Part shown: one piece after another, positions 34,009-43,879 of the stretch
Numbering within the stretch: position 1 is the first letter of the stretch
How the letters are laid out: each line of letters starts with the position of its first letter
From: Hyparrhenia diplandra
Taxonomy: Eukaryota; Streptophyta; Magnoliopsida; Poales; Poaceae
Reading direction: 5' to 3'
NCBI GenBank assembly: GCA_015847255.1
Contig: JADLZK010007779.1
Location: forward strand, 1,364,001-1,428,000
Length of the DNA: 64,000 nt
Position numbers and translations under genes: made by a program
Notes under the pieces: generated by a model
What the model was told of the DNA's origin: nothing
What the model saw: only the letters and a program-made list of their open reading frames with translations
The model's database searches: none

Positions 34009-34243
34009 AGAGAGGTGGACTCTGCTTGGTCCTAGACTTTTTGTCTGTTATTTCCTCTCTTTTAAAGATGTGGGTTCTATCGACCCTCGGACACTTGTCC
34101 ATTATTCATCTTTATTTGGGGAGGTAGGCTCTACTGCTTTGTAGGACACTTGTCCATTTTTCATCTCCCTTTTTCTTTTTCTTTTTCTTAAGGAGGTAGG
34201 CTCTACTCGCCCGTAGGACTTTTATCCATTTTTCATCTCCTTC
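34009..34243 (-). repeat. Four ~55-bp tandem units in the element C 3' UTR
   Basis: Units of the form AGGTGGGCTCTACTCGCCC..GACACTTGTCCATTTTTCATCTC, separated by T-rich spacers. Close relatives occur in A, D and E. Confidence 0.65.
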
Positions 34244-35862
34244 TCTTCTTCTCTTTTTTTTTTTTTTTAAAATAAATTACCTTTTGCATAGCCCATGCCT
34301 TGATGTACAAAAATAATTTATTGAATTTAGAGAGATCAACAACTGGAGCATGTAAATAAAAACAAGTGTACGTGATCTTGATCTTTAGACAAGTCTTTCA
34401 ACTCAGTTCACAAAATTTGACAAAGCTCAATACAAAGCAAATATCTTTCTATTGGTTTTAATATTCATAACATGGCTCTAATAGGAGATAAAATTTTATC
34501 ATAAAGATGAAGTGAAGCTATTATTTTGATATTTTTGAAATAAATTCTCCAGTGAGAAAAGATATCAAAAATTAAGTTCTCATAAATCTTCTATCTCAAA
34601 TTTCACAACAACTTTAAGTAACTTAGATATTTTTAACAAAACCTTTTTCTCAACAAAAATTATGTGAATTTATTCTTAGCAAAGCATATCAATATATTTT
34701 ATTTTATTATTTAACATATAAGCAAAAGGTTTCAAAACTATCGTAACGAAGCCAAAATATAAACTAAAGCAAAGTTCAGGAGATCAAACCGAGAGTTGGA
34801 GAAATCAAGACGAGGGGAGGAGGTAGCCCGGGTGGCCGGCCTATTTCTCTCGGCGCCGCCGTGAGCCCCCGGCCGCTCCTTGGCTTGCACTTTGTCGTGT
34901 TGGATCTTCGTTCAGTATTTATTGTTTTGCTTCGCTTTTTCGTGTTCGGGTTTCGTTGTTCTTGATGTTTGTACTTGTCTCCCCACACTATCTTTTATTA
35001 TCCTTCATCCAAAAACATGGTGGAGACAAGAAAAACATATACAAAATATAGAAAATAATAATTGAGACAATAAATTGACAATTTATTCAAGAGCACTCTT
35101 TATTCAATTCAAACTTTATTGACTCACAATCTTGACTCAAAACTCTAACTTTAATTCGAAATGAAAATAGACTAAATAATCGACTCAACTAGTGCTCTTA
35201 TATTCTCGAGCGTATTACATATCCTTAGTAAGCCTATTTAGGATACGGCTCAAGTACTCCTACCTTTGTTACTAATCTTTGCGTTTCTTTCTTTCTAAAT
35301 ATCATTGATTTTTCTTTTCTAACGCATCTACACGTCTAGTTGTATAGCTCAATGTCTCATATTGAGTATTCAGGAAATTCTTCAAATGAAAATTCGCACG
35401 AAGCTCGCCATAGTCATCCGTCCTAGTTTGAACTAGTTCAGCGGCTTCCCTAGGGTCAACAAAGCAAACTTGATTTGTATTAACGAACCCCGTTGAGGAC
35501 TCAGGCGGGCATGGTCTGAGCTCTTCCTAATATTTCCAAACTTGTCAAACTTCGACATTAGTGAGTTGCTCATTTCTTGGAGTGCTTAACTTATGGCGAA
35601 CCTTCTTCTTCATGGCCATATGGAATTCGAGCATACAAGCGCGCCTACGGTGTAGGCTTTGGATTTGAAGGTGGCGGAGGGACGGCGGCTAAAGGTTTTG
35701 GCTCATAGGGAACTATAGCCATGGAGTTGGATGAGCTAGTGCGGCTTTAGCGGGTCATAAACCACCATTTTCGGTGTTCTTCATAATGCACAAAGAGGAT
35801 CTTTGGTCGCCGGTCTTGAAGAAGGATTGAATGAGATGAGATTGAATTATCGATGAGACTTG

Positions 35863-35870
35863 TTTATATA
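35863..35870 (-). promoter_or_regulatory. Possible internal TATA box, element C
   Basis: Minus strand CTGTCTATATAAACAAG. About 80 bp downstream is ATGAAGAACACC, parallel to ATGAAGAAAGCC after the TATA box of element A. It lies between integrase and 3' LTR. Confidence 0.35.
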
Positions 35871-36731
35871 GACAGGGGATGTATAGAATATGATAGTAAG
35901 GTTCACAAAGATGGTCTTATGTAAATGACTCCAAAATGGTCGTCATTACAATGGGGCCGGTTCTAGAATATTCTGGGCAAAGAATGAGATAGAGAGGGAG
36001 GCACAAAGCCCGGGCGCCGCTGCCCAAACCCATTTGGGCGACCGCGATTGCTCGCTGTTGCCTCGTGCTTTCGACCTTTTCCTCTTGCCTAATATATCTA
36101 TTCTAATTGTAATGCCTTTACTTTTTGGCCCATAAAAATAAATTTCACGAAAATTAATTATCTTGGGTTGGATAAATTATAAAGCCTATCTCATCTAATT
36201 CATTTAATTTATTTATTTCATCGGGTTTATCGGGCTCATAGAAAATTTTAAGACGTTGGCCATTTACCTTGAATAACTTACCTTCTGAGTCTTGAAGAGT
36301 GATTGCTCCATGTGATGACGAATTTACTACCTTGAATGGTCCTTCCCATTTACTCCCAAGTTTTCCATGCCCGAATAATTTTACTCCGGAATTGAATAAT
36401 AATACCCGATCTCACGGAGTGAAAGTCTTTATCTTGATCTTCTTGTCATGCCATTTCTTAGTTCTCTCCTTATAAATCTTGGCATTATGATGCTTTCTCT
36501 CTCCATTCCTCCAATTCTCGATATTTGCATCTTTCTTTGAACTCCTGCGGCATCAAGATCCATATTCCATCTCTTGATTGCCCGGTGAGCTTTTAAACTC
36601 AAGTTCTACGAGGGCAAGTGACAGTCTTTCCATAAACAAGTTGATACGGTGTCATTCCAATTGGTGTCTTGTATGTGTCTGTATGCCCACAATGCTTTCG
36701 AAGTCTATCCTTCCATTTAGTTCCCATTTCT

Positions 36732-37497
36732 TCAACTGTTTTTTTCAGAAAATATTCTTGATTTGCTTATTTGAAGTCTCTCGCTTGTCCACTTGTTTGA
36801 GGATGGTAAGTCTGTAGCAATATTGTGACGAACTCCATGCTTCAATAAATATTGTGCGAATCTTCTATCAATGAAGTGGCTTCCTCCATCACTAATTACC
36901 ATTCGAGGTACTCCAAATCTTGGGAATATAGTTTCTTCGAACATCTTGATTGAACTTCTACCATCTGGCGATTTGCATGGTAGAGCTTCTACCCATTTTG
37001 AAACATAATCCACGCCACTAGGATATATTCATAATTTCCAGATTTTGGGAATGGTCCCATATAATCAATTCCCCAGACATCAAATAGCTCGATCTGAAGA
37101 TTGGTTGTTAGTGGCATAGCATCTCTTGTATTAATATTTCCGTGTCTTTGACAAGCTCCACATCTTCGGATAAAATCTCTCGGTGTCTTGATACATGGTT
37201 GGCGAGAAAAAAAATCCTCGCTTGCCGGATCTTTGCATGAGTTACGAATGCCCCATAATGACCTCCATATGGTGATGAGTGACATCTTTCAATAATTTGA
37301 AGTCCTTCTTTTGTTGATACACATCTTCTAAGTAGCCCATCGAGCATACTCGAAGAGATATGGCTCATCCTATAAGTGATGACGACTTTCATATATAAGC
37401 TTCTTTTTATCTCGCACTGTGGTGCTACATATCCCGCAACCATAAAATTAACAAGATCTGCATACCGGGGATGGGTATGGGTTATCCGATAAAACAT
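36732..37497 (-). pseudogene. Integrase, element C
   Basis: The zinc-binding region has HSSPYGGHYG and FIRRCGACQRHGNIN (H-H-C-C). The core has LFDVWGIDYMGPFPKSG (first D), DYVSKWVEALPCKSPD, and FGVPRMVISDGGSHF (second D), then HGVRHNIATDLPSSNKW in place of a YHPQ(T/S)NGQ-type motif. Two frameshifts (about 37000 and 37290) split it into three frames. It would integrate cDNA and probably also served non-autonomous relatives. Confidence 0.85.
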
Positions 37498-38126
37498 ATC
37501 ATCCCCGAAAGTGAGTCATTAATAGGTAATTCATTTGATTTTTCAAAGTTCATTCTAGACAAATGATCCGCAAATGTAATTTTCTACTCCTTTCTTATCT
37601 TTAACTTCTAAATCAAACTCTTGGAGTAACAAAATCCATCTTATTAAACGAGGTTTAGCATCTTTCTTGGCGAGCAAATATTTTAAAGCAAAGATGATCA
37701 AGATAAACAATCACTTTAGCTCCTACCAAGTAAGATCTAAATTTATCTATAGCATAAACAACTGCTAGCAACTCTTTTTCGTAGTAGCATAATTAAGTTG
37801 TGGTCCAAGTCAAAGTTTTACTAGCATAAGCAATAGCATGATGTTTCTTGTCTTTAGTTTGCCCTAACACCGCCCCCCACAAAGATAATCACCGGCATCA
37901 CACATAATTTCAAAAGGCAAAGACCAATCGGGGGTTGAATAATTGGTGCGTAAATAAGAGCCTTTTTCAAAGTTTCAAAAGCTTTAAGACAATCATCATT
38001 AAAATCAAAAGGAACATCTTTGGCTAACAAGCTGGTAAGTGGTCTAGCAATATGTGAAAAATCTTTTATAAATCTACGATAAAAACTAGCATGGCCTAGA
38101 AAACTTCTTATTCCTTTAATATTCAT
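37498..38126 (-). pseudogene. RNase H region, element C
   Basis: The frame 38126-37854 has IRSFLGHASFYRRFIKDFSHIARPL, the conserved RT-RNase H connection. Beyond it, broken frames read YLLAKKDAKPRLIRW and FDLEVKDKKG (about 37600-37690), the RNase H C-terminal segment. It would degrade the RNA strand of the replication hybrid. Confidence 0.75.
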
Positions 38127-38173
38127 AGGGGGTGGTAATTGTTCTATAACTTCTATTTTAGCTTTATCTACCT

Positions 38174-38645
38174 CTATCCCCTTTCTGAAATCAAATGACC
38201 AAGCACTATCCCTTCTCTAACCATAAAGTGGCATTTTTCCCAATTAAGGACTAAGTGCTTTTCTTCACATCTTTGCAAAACTCTATCTAAGTTTTCTAGA
38301 CAATCATCAAAAAGTTTTTCCATATACGTAAAAATCATCCATGAAAACTTCCATAATTTCCTCAATCATTTTAAAAATATAGACATCATACATCTTTGAA
38401 AAAGAAGCAGGTGCATTACATAACCCAAAAGACATTCTTCTATAAGCATAAGTTCCATATGGGCATGTAAAAGTGGTTTTACTTTGATCATTAGGATGGA
38501 TTGGAATTTGGTGATATCCGTAATATCCATCAAGAAAACAAAAGTAAGAATGTTTTGCCAATCGTTCTAACATCTCATCAATGAAAGGCAAGGGAAAATG
38601 ATCTTTCCTTGTGGCTTTGTTTAATTTTCTATAATCTATGCACAT
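38174..38645 (-). pseudogene. Reverse transcriptase, element C
   Basis: Seen in order: CIDYRKLNKATRKDHFPLPF, FLDGYYGYHQIPI, TTFTCPYGTYAYRRMSFGL, CNAPASF, the catalytic EVFMDDFYVYG (MDD), and ENLDRVLQRCEEKHLVLNWE with GHLISERGI. This is a typical Ty3/gypsy RT. One frameshift lies near 38310-38365. The N-terminal part upstream of CIDYRK (38646-39320) is in broken frames. Confidence 0.9.
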
Positions 38646-39320
38646 TCTCCATCCATGTAACAGTTCTTTGAGGAATTAATTTATTTTTATCATTTTTAAT
38701 AAACTGTCATGCCTTCTTTCTTAGGCACAACTTGTACGTGGGGCTTACCCACTCACTATATGGCACAGGGATATATAATCCCTGCATGTAACAACTTAAG
38801 AACTTCCTTCTTCACTACATCTCTCATCGCATTATTGAGTCTTCTTTGAGGTTCTATAGATGGTGGAATATCCGGGTCCAGTAGGAATACGATGGGTGAG
38901 AGAGCAGGACTTATTCCTTTTTAAATCATCGAGCGCGTAGCCTAAGGTCGAACGATGTTTTTCTAAGATAGTAATTAACCCGAGAGTCTGTTCGAGTAAG
39001 TTTATTATTTATGATCACTTTGGAGACTCTACGAATCTTGATTTAGGAAAGCATAAGTGAGGCCCGGTGGTAAAGGTTTAAGTTCAATGGGAGGTCTAGG
39101 TGGATTTTCAAATTCATCTAAAGGTTCTCAAGTAGTAGGATTTTCATCCTCTTCTTCAATGAAAAATTTCGAATCATCTTCTTGATTAGATTCCACAAAA
39201 TATTCTACGGTGGCCTCTTTAACTTCCTCCATAGGATCCGGTTTCGACAAGACTCGGATTTAGCATGAATAGCTTGGACTATAGGTAATGTGAATTGAAG
39301 ATTTTTATCTAGCTGAAAGT

Positions 39321-39887
39321 CTAAGTCTTGGGTTGTTCTTTAAAAGTGAGTCTTTCAATTGGTTGTCCTATCGCCAGGTCAAACTCCATGATATCAAAGA
39401 TATAGAAACCGAGATGTACCATGATGTTATTTACCTTGATTGGTAAGACATAAAGAATTCCTAAGCTTTGAATAATTTGTCCTGAAGGTTTTAGTAATAA
39501 TTTTGTAGTAGGACTTAATGGCATATTTTTGAGATATTCATGAGCAAAAGATAATGCCATGATATTTATTCCAACTATAGGATTATAAAGAGCATCAAAA
39601 GGATCTTCATCAATTTGGCAATGAATAGGGACGGAAGGTGAATCCAAACGGATCACATCAGAGGAAAGCTCGATTCTTCTTGTCCATTCACTACTCATAA
39701 TTGAAACAAGTTCTTCTGTACTTCCTTTTAAATGTGTTAAATCAGAAGAGTTTATAGGATAAGGTTGTGATGTTTTAAACTTCTGAGATACAAATTGATA
39801 TTTCGAGGTGTTTCCATAATCTAAAAAGAGATCATCCTCGATATCAAGAGAGAAATCAGAGATTGAAGTAACCTCTGGTTCATCCAA
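39321..39887 (-). pseudogene. Protease region, element C
   Basis: A frame of 188 codons has NPIVGINIMALSFAHEYL, PTTKLLLKPSGQIIQSLGI and FYIFDIMEFDLAIGQPIE. The last two blocks match the flap and LIG-type regions of grass Athila/Tat proteases. The D-S/T-G active site is replaced by the P-I-V-G-I-N region, which is also seen in related grass elements (from memory). Activity is therefore doubtful. Confidence 0.6.
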
Positions 39888-39973
39888 AGGTTTAGGATTA
39901 GCTGAGATTTGTAAAGAATTTGAAATTGGATTGGTTTCAACTAATCTTTCTTCTTCTATTATTTCTTCTATTT

Positions 39974-40542
39974 TTAAAGATTTTCCTGCAGTTGGATCAT
40001 CCTCCTTGTTTCCGATATTTTATTTAAGATAGCAATGCATTCAGGGGGTGAAAGATGAATAAAGGATCCATTAGCAGAAGTATTCAAATGTTTTCTAGAT
40101 TTTCTATTCAGACCAATATAGAAATGTTGAATTAGAACATGATCTGGTATAGCGAGATTGGGTCCTGATTTGGAAAGTAAATCATATCGTTCCCAATAGG
40201 CACTCAATGATTCATTATCTTCTTGTTTAGAAGATAGGATCGAGAGCCTAAAGTTAACTAATTTAGATATAGGAAAGAAATCGGCCATTGTAATTCAGTT
40301 ATGCAAGTTTCCCAATTTCCTCCTATTCTTTCTTTATTTCTATTATACCATCGGGAAAGCGCTTTTCCTTTCAAAGAGAATGGAAAGAGCATCCAACGGA
40401 TAGTTTCAGGAGACATGCCTTCAATGTGAAGACATTTACATGTTTCTTCAAAAGTTTGAAGATGAAGAAAAGGATTTTCGTCAGATTCTCCTGAGAAAAT
40501 ATGGCTTTGGACCATCTCAATCAACCTTGGGCTTAAACTCAT
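39974..40542 (-). pseudogene. Gag, element C
   Basis: Two overlapping frames: MSLSPRLIEMVQSHIFSGES with FEETCKCLHIEGMSPETIRW, LFPFSLKGKALSRWYN and NWETCITEL (40542-40258), and MADFFPISKLVNFRLSILSS with LIQHFYIGLNRKS and FIHLSPPECIAILNKI (40288-39974). LFPFSL-G-A..W is the hallmark of the retrotransposon gag family. One frameshift near 40270 separates the frames. It forms the particle shell. Confidence 0.8.
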
Positions 40543-40727
40543 AGGATCTAGCTTGAATGGGTTTAGATGATAGCACGGGGTTATAAGCTTGCCCGTTGGG
40601 TTTTAAATATTTATAAAGAGGGATAGTATCCATGTGGATAATGATTTTAAAAAAGATAAAAAGATAAAAAGGAAAAATCTATACTAATGATAAGATACAA
40701 GATTTAGTTTAGTTTCACGTGAATCGG

Positions 40728-40757
40728 CAAACCGTTCTCCCGAAACGGCGCGGAGAA
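40728..40757 (-). other. PBS of element C, tRNA-Asp-like
   Basis: Minus strand CTCCGCGCCGTTTCGGGAGA next to the 5' LTR; CGCCGTT is shared with the tRNA-Asp complement, though the match is degenerate. Confidence 0.5.
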
Positions 40758-40762
40758 ATGCT

Positions 40763-42041
40763 TGTTGGTAAAAGTTATCCTACAGAATTATTTATAATTT
40801 GTATAGTCTCGCAAGCGACGTAAACAATGAGCACTTCACCGGGAGGGTTTTAATTATCTAATCCACGAGAGAATGGTGTGAGACTAATGAAACGTAACTA
40901 AACACCGAGATAGTAGTAAGGAACGGAGTTCGGATAAAAGGTGAGAAGAATTCTAAGGTTGTCTAGTTTATACTCTTATAAGGCTTAAAGATATTTCTTA
41001 ATGGGGACGCACTCAAAAGGAAAGTAAGGTCGAAACTTACTATTCCCCAAAGAACTATGTCCTACGTGTCCTATCTTACGGGACGTGGAATCCAAAGGAA
41101 TCAATGGTACTTGTCACTACCACGAACTACCACGATCCGCAAGTAGGGTGTATTTATGAGTTATCTAGTATAAACACCACGTCTACACTAGGGGTAACAA
41201 CTTCAATTCAAGAGCGACAAGAATCAAAGTACTCTAATGAGTCATAAACCGAAAAAGAAATATAAATAAGTAGACTTACTCAAATATAAGGTTGATCCGC
41301 CAAAGAAGTCTCAAGATCAAGTGCAATGAAGCCTTTGATCCTAGAGGTACAAGCGTAGAAGAGTCACCAAATGATCCGGCACTTCTCCTTACTTCTCCTC
41401 AACTCTACTTTCTATCTCTCAAGAATGATCTAGAACTAGAACTAGTTCTTTGATCTATCTCTCAACTTTCTACTAATCTCTCTCAACTTGATCTAGCTCT
41501 CTTCTAATTAGAGAGGTATGGCTCTAGCTATGATCAAGCCGAAAGTATGATGAATAATGATTTTCATGCCTATGGCCGGAGGTAGGACCCTCCTTATATA
41601 GTCCCGTAGATGAATGCCGGCCCTTGGATCAAACCGACTTCAACAACGGCGTAGATACAACACACAAAGTCGGTTAGAAACCGACCTAGGAAGATGAGGT
41701 CGACATCTTGGCCCCACCGGCGGCCGGCCTAATCCTCTCTCGGCGCCGCCAAAGCCGGGGTGGACCCAAGGTGTCGTCTCTCTCCCGGTGTCTTTCGGTA
41801 TCTTCTAGAATGTTTTAGTTCACTTTTTTGGGTCGAAATACTTCTTTGGCAATTCCTTTTATTGTGTAGGGGTTTTCTCTAAGTTTTCGGCATTTACCGT
41901 TAAGTCCCCTCAAAAAAAATATAAATCACCAAAACTCATGGAACTTAGTTAGTATAATACCTATTCTATGTATTTTATTCTTTTTATACCCTTATACATA
42001 TTTAATTGTCACATAAAAACATAGCGTAAAAGGTGTCAACA
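40763..42041 (-). mobile_element. Element C 5' LTR
   Basis: 1279 bp, with a TATA box at 41594-41600. It pairs with 32219-33499. It is the promoter of the C gag-pol transcript. Confidence 0.92.
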
Positions 42042-42046
42042 CTCTT

Positions 42047-42494
42047 CTCCTTTCATTTTGTGCTTGATAGGAGGTCACAGGTATCGAGAGAAGTGGATGC
42101 GGATGTCGCCTTTTTCTGCCCGCCATGCCTGCTTAACACTTTGTGGCTTTATCTTCTTGGGCTGTTTGTTTCTAGCATTCTTATGCTTGTTGAACCCATT
42201 GAATGGGCATCTCATTGTTTGACCCTGCATATGAAAGCTAACATGCCCTGATCCCACATGCAAAACAGCATTTGTAGTGTTAAGAAATGGTCTCCCAAGG
42301 ATTCGGGCAGCTCTCTTGTTGTGACCCATGTCTAGGATGATGAAGTCCGTCGGGATGTATGCTTCTCGGATTTTTACCATAATGTCTTGAGCTACTCCCT
42401 CTGGCTTCCTTAGTGATAGATCTGCCATCTGCAATTCAAAATGTACAGGGGACAAAGGTCCACCTAATATTTCATCATATGTTAACTTGGACAT
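42047..42494 (-). pseudogene. Protease, element B
   Basis: The frame 42494-42075 begins at SKLTYDEILGGPLSPVHFEL and continues ADLSLRKPEG, FIILDMGHNKRAARILGRPF, LNTTNAVLHVGSGHVSF and a basic tail (KNARNKQPKKIKP). The active-site D(L)GA(S) is expected just upstream; 42495-42530 reads ...DLGSS(I)NIMSK in another frame, so a frameshift splits it. The coding sequence ends at HFSRYL, and element C is inserted just beyond. Confidence 0.75.
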
Positions 42495-42530
42495 GATGTT
42501 TATGCTTGACCCAAGGTCGCGAAGGCATCC

Positions 42531-43874
42531 TCAAAGACATCTTGTGGCCAAGCGAAAGCATGTGATTGTCGGGTGGCGAGGATCCTCCTTCTTGATAACG
42601 AGTGGTGGCTCGGTAGGAGACTCATTTGTTTTCCCGACATAGAGGTTTACCAGACCTCGTTGAGACCATTTTAACATATTCAAGAGAAGTTTCAGGTTGC
42701 CCCAAAACTTTTCCAGAACCAGCAACAGGCAAAGTAGCAGCAAACTGAGCTATCTGGGTTTCTATCTTTTTATTAAAGCTTAGTTGTCTTTCATAAGAAG
42801 AAGTTAAACTTTTAATTTTGAAAACCATGTTTTCAAATGTTTTATCATTAAGCATCAAATTCTTGAATTATACCTTGAGTTTGAATTACCTCCTTGGTTT
42901 TGTGGGCGTGACTGGTTATTCTACCCGTTAAGGTCTTCTTGTTGACGGAACCCATCGTTGATGTGTGTGGCGTCTTCACGGTTTCGAGGCGGTCGTTCCC
43001 TGAATGGCCAACATTACCACAGACTTCACATGTTACATGTGAGTCTATGGCCTTGACAATGTCATGAGTTTCTTCTTCTTCGGTGGCACACTTGTCAAGC
43101 TCTTTTAACAGGAGATCCATTATAGGCGGCATGTCTGTCTCCTCCACCGTTTTGCATGCTATCTTCTTATTTGCCAAAACTTTCCTCCCCTAAGCTTGAT
43201 TAGACACTATTTTCTCCATAAGAGTTGTTGCTCTTTCGGTCGTGAGGAGGGAGAGGAAGGCACCTCCAGCAGTGGCATCAATGTGCTCTTTTGACATGGG
43301 TGTTAACCCATTGTAGAAGTACGCATCACGAGCCATTTTTTCCATCCCATGATGCGGGCATGCTTGAATGTACTCTTGTAGCCTTTCCCATGCCAGCGGT
43401 ATGGGTTCCATGGAATTCTTTGGAAGTTGGCAATTCTTTCCCTCAAGGTGTGGGTTTTACCCATGGGGAAGAATTTAGTGAGGAACGCCGTGGAACATTT
43501 GTCCCATGTGTGTTGTGACTTCCTTCTCTTTATAGAACCATTTGTTTGCCCTCCTCGAGATGGAGAAGGGAAAAAGGCGGAGTCTAATGGCATCTGGTGC
43601 GACATCTTTGATGACAAAGGTGTCATTGAGCTCGAGGAAGTGTTGTAGATGCATATTTGCGTCCTCACTTGGCAAACCATGGAATTGGTTTGCTTGCACC
43701 ATCTTAATTAGGCCAGGTGGAGCTCAAAGTTCTCGGTTCCCATGTTGATGTGGGCCCAACGGGCACGTTGGCAATAGAGGGATGGAGTGGTCCGCGGATC
43801 GACTTGGCCATGAGTGAAGTAGCGAGATGATGCAAGGGTGATTGGTTTGTTTGTTGGTGGAGTAGTAGGAGAAG
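42531..43874 (-). pseudogene. Gag, element B, multiple frameshifts
   Basis: Minus-strand frames in order: MINTRVLHTSSPTT (43902-43708, whose first codons cross the solo-LTR boundary), HGLPSEDANMHLQHFLEL and RLRLFPFSISRRANKWFYKE (43702-43475), TAFLTKFFPMGKTHTLRERI (43680-43303), AWERLQEYIQACPHHGM and FYNGLTPMSKEHIDATAGG (43411-43190), the zinc-knuckle remnant CEVCGNVGHSG (43177-42848), then LSFNKKIETQIAQF (42858-42622). This is a full-length Athila-type Gag broken by several 1-base shifts. The last knuckle cysteine is not seen. Confidence 0.8.
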
Positions 43875-43879
43875 ATGTG

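Larger units (their letters stand above)
33500..36731 (-). other. Element C 3' region between integrase and LTR
   Basis: No intact ORF longer than about 70 codons is supported. It holds four ~55-bp repeat units (34009-34243), AT-rich sequence, a short GC-rich patch (34800-34880) and an internal TATA box at 35863-35870. The first ATG after the TATA box (35784) opens MKNTENGGL and then stops, so any second gene is decayed. Confidence 0.6.
32219..42041 (-). mobile_element. Element C: complete Ty3/gypsy gag-pol retrotransposon, TSD CTCTT
   Basis: It is 9823 bp. LTRs are 32219-33499 and 40763-42041 (1281 and 1279 bp), and CTCTT lies at 32214-32218 and 42042-42046. In element direction: PBS, gag, protease, RT, RNase H, integrase, then a 3.2-kb 3' region with an internal TATA box and repeats, then the PPT. 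It splits element B just after B's protease. The tRNA-Asp-like PBS and Gag/Pol type point to the Athila/Tat branch. Confidence 0.95.
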
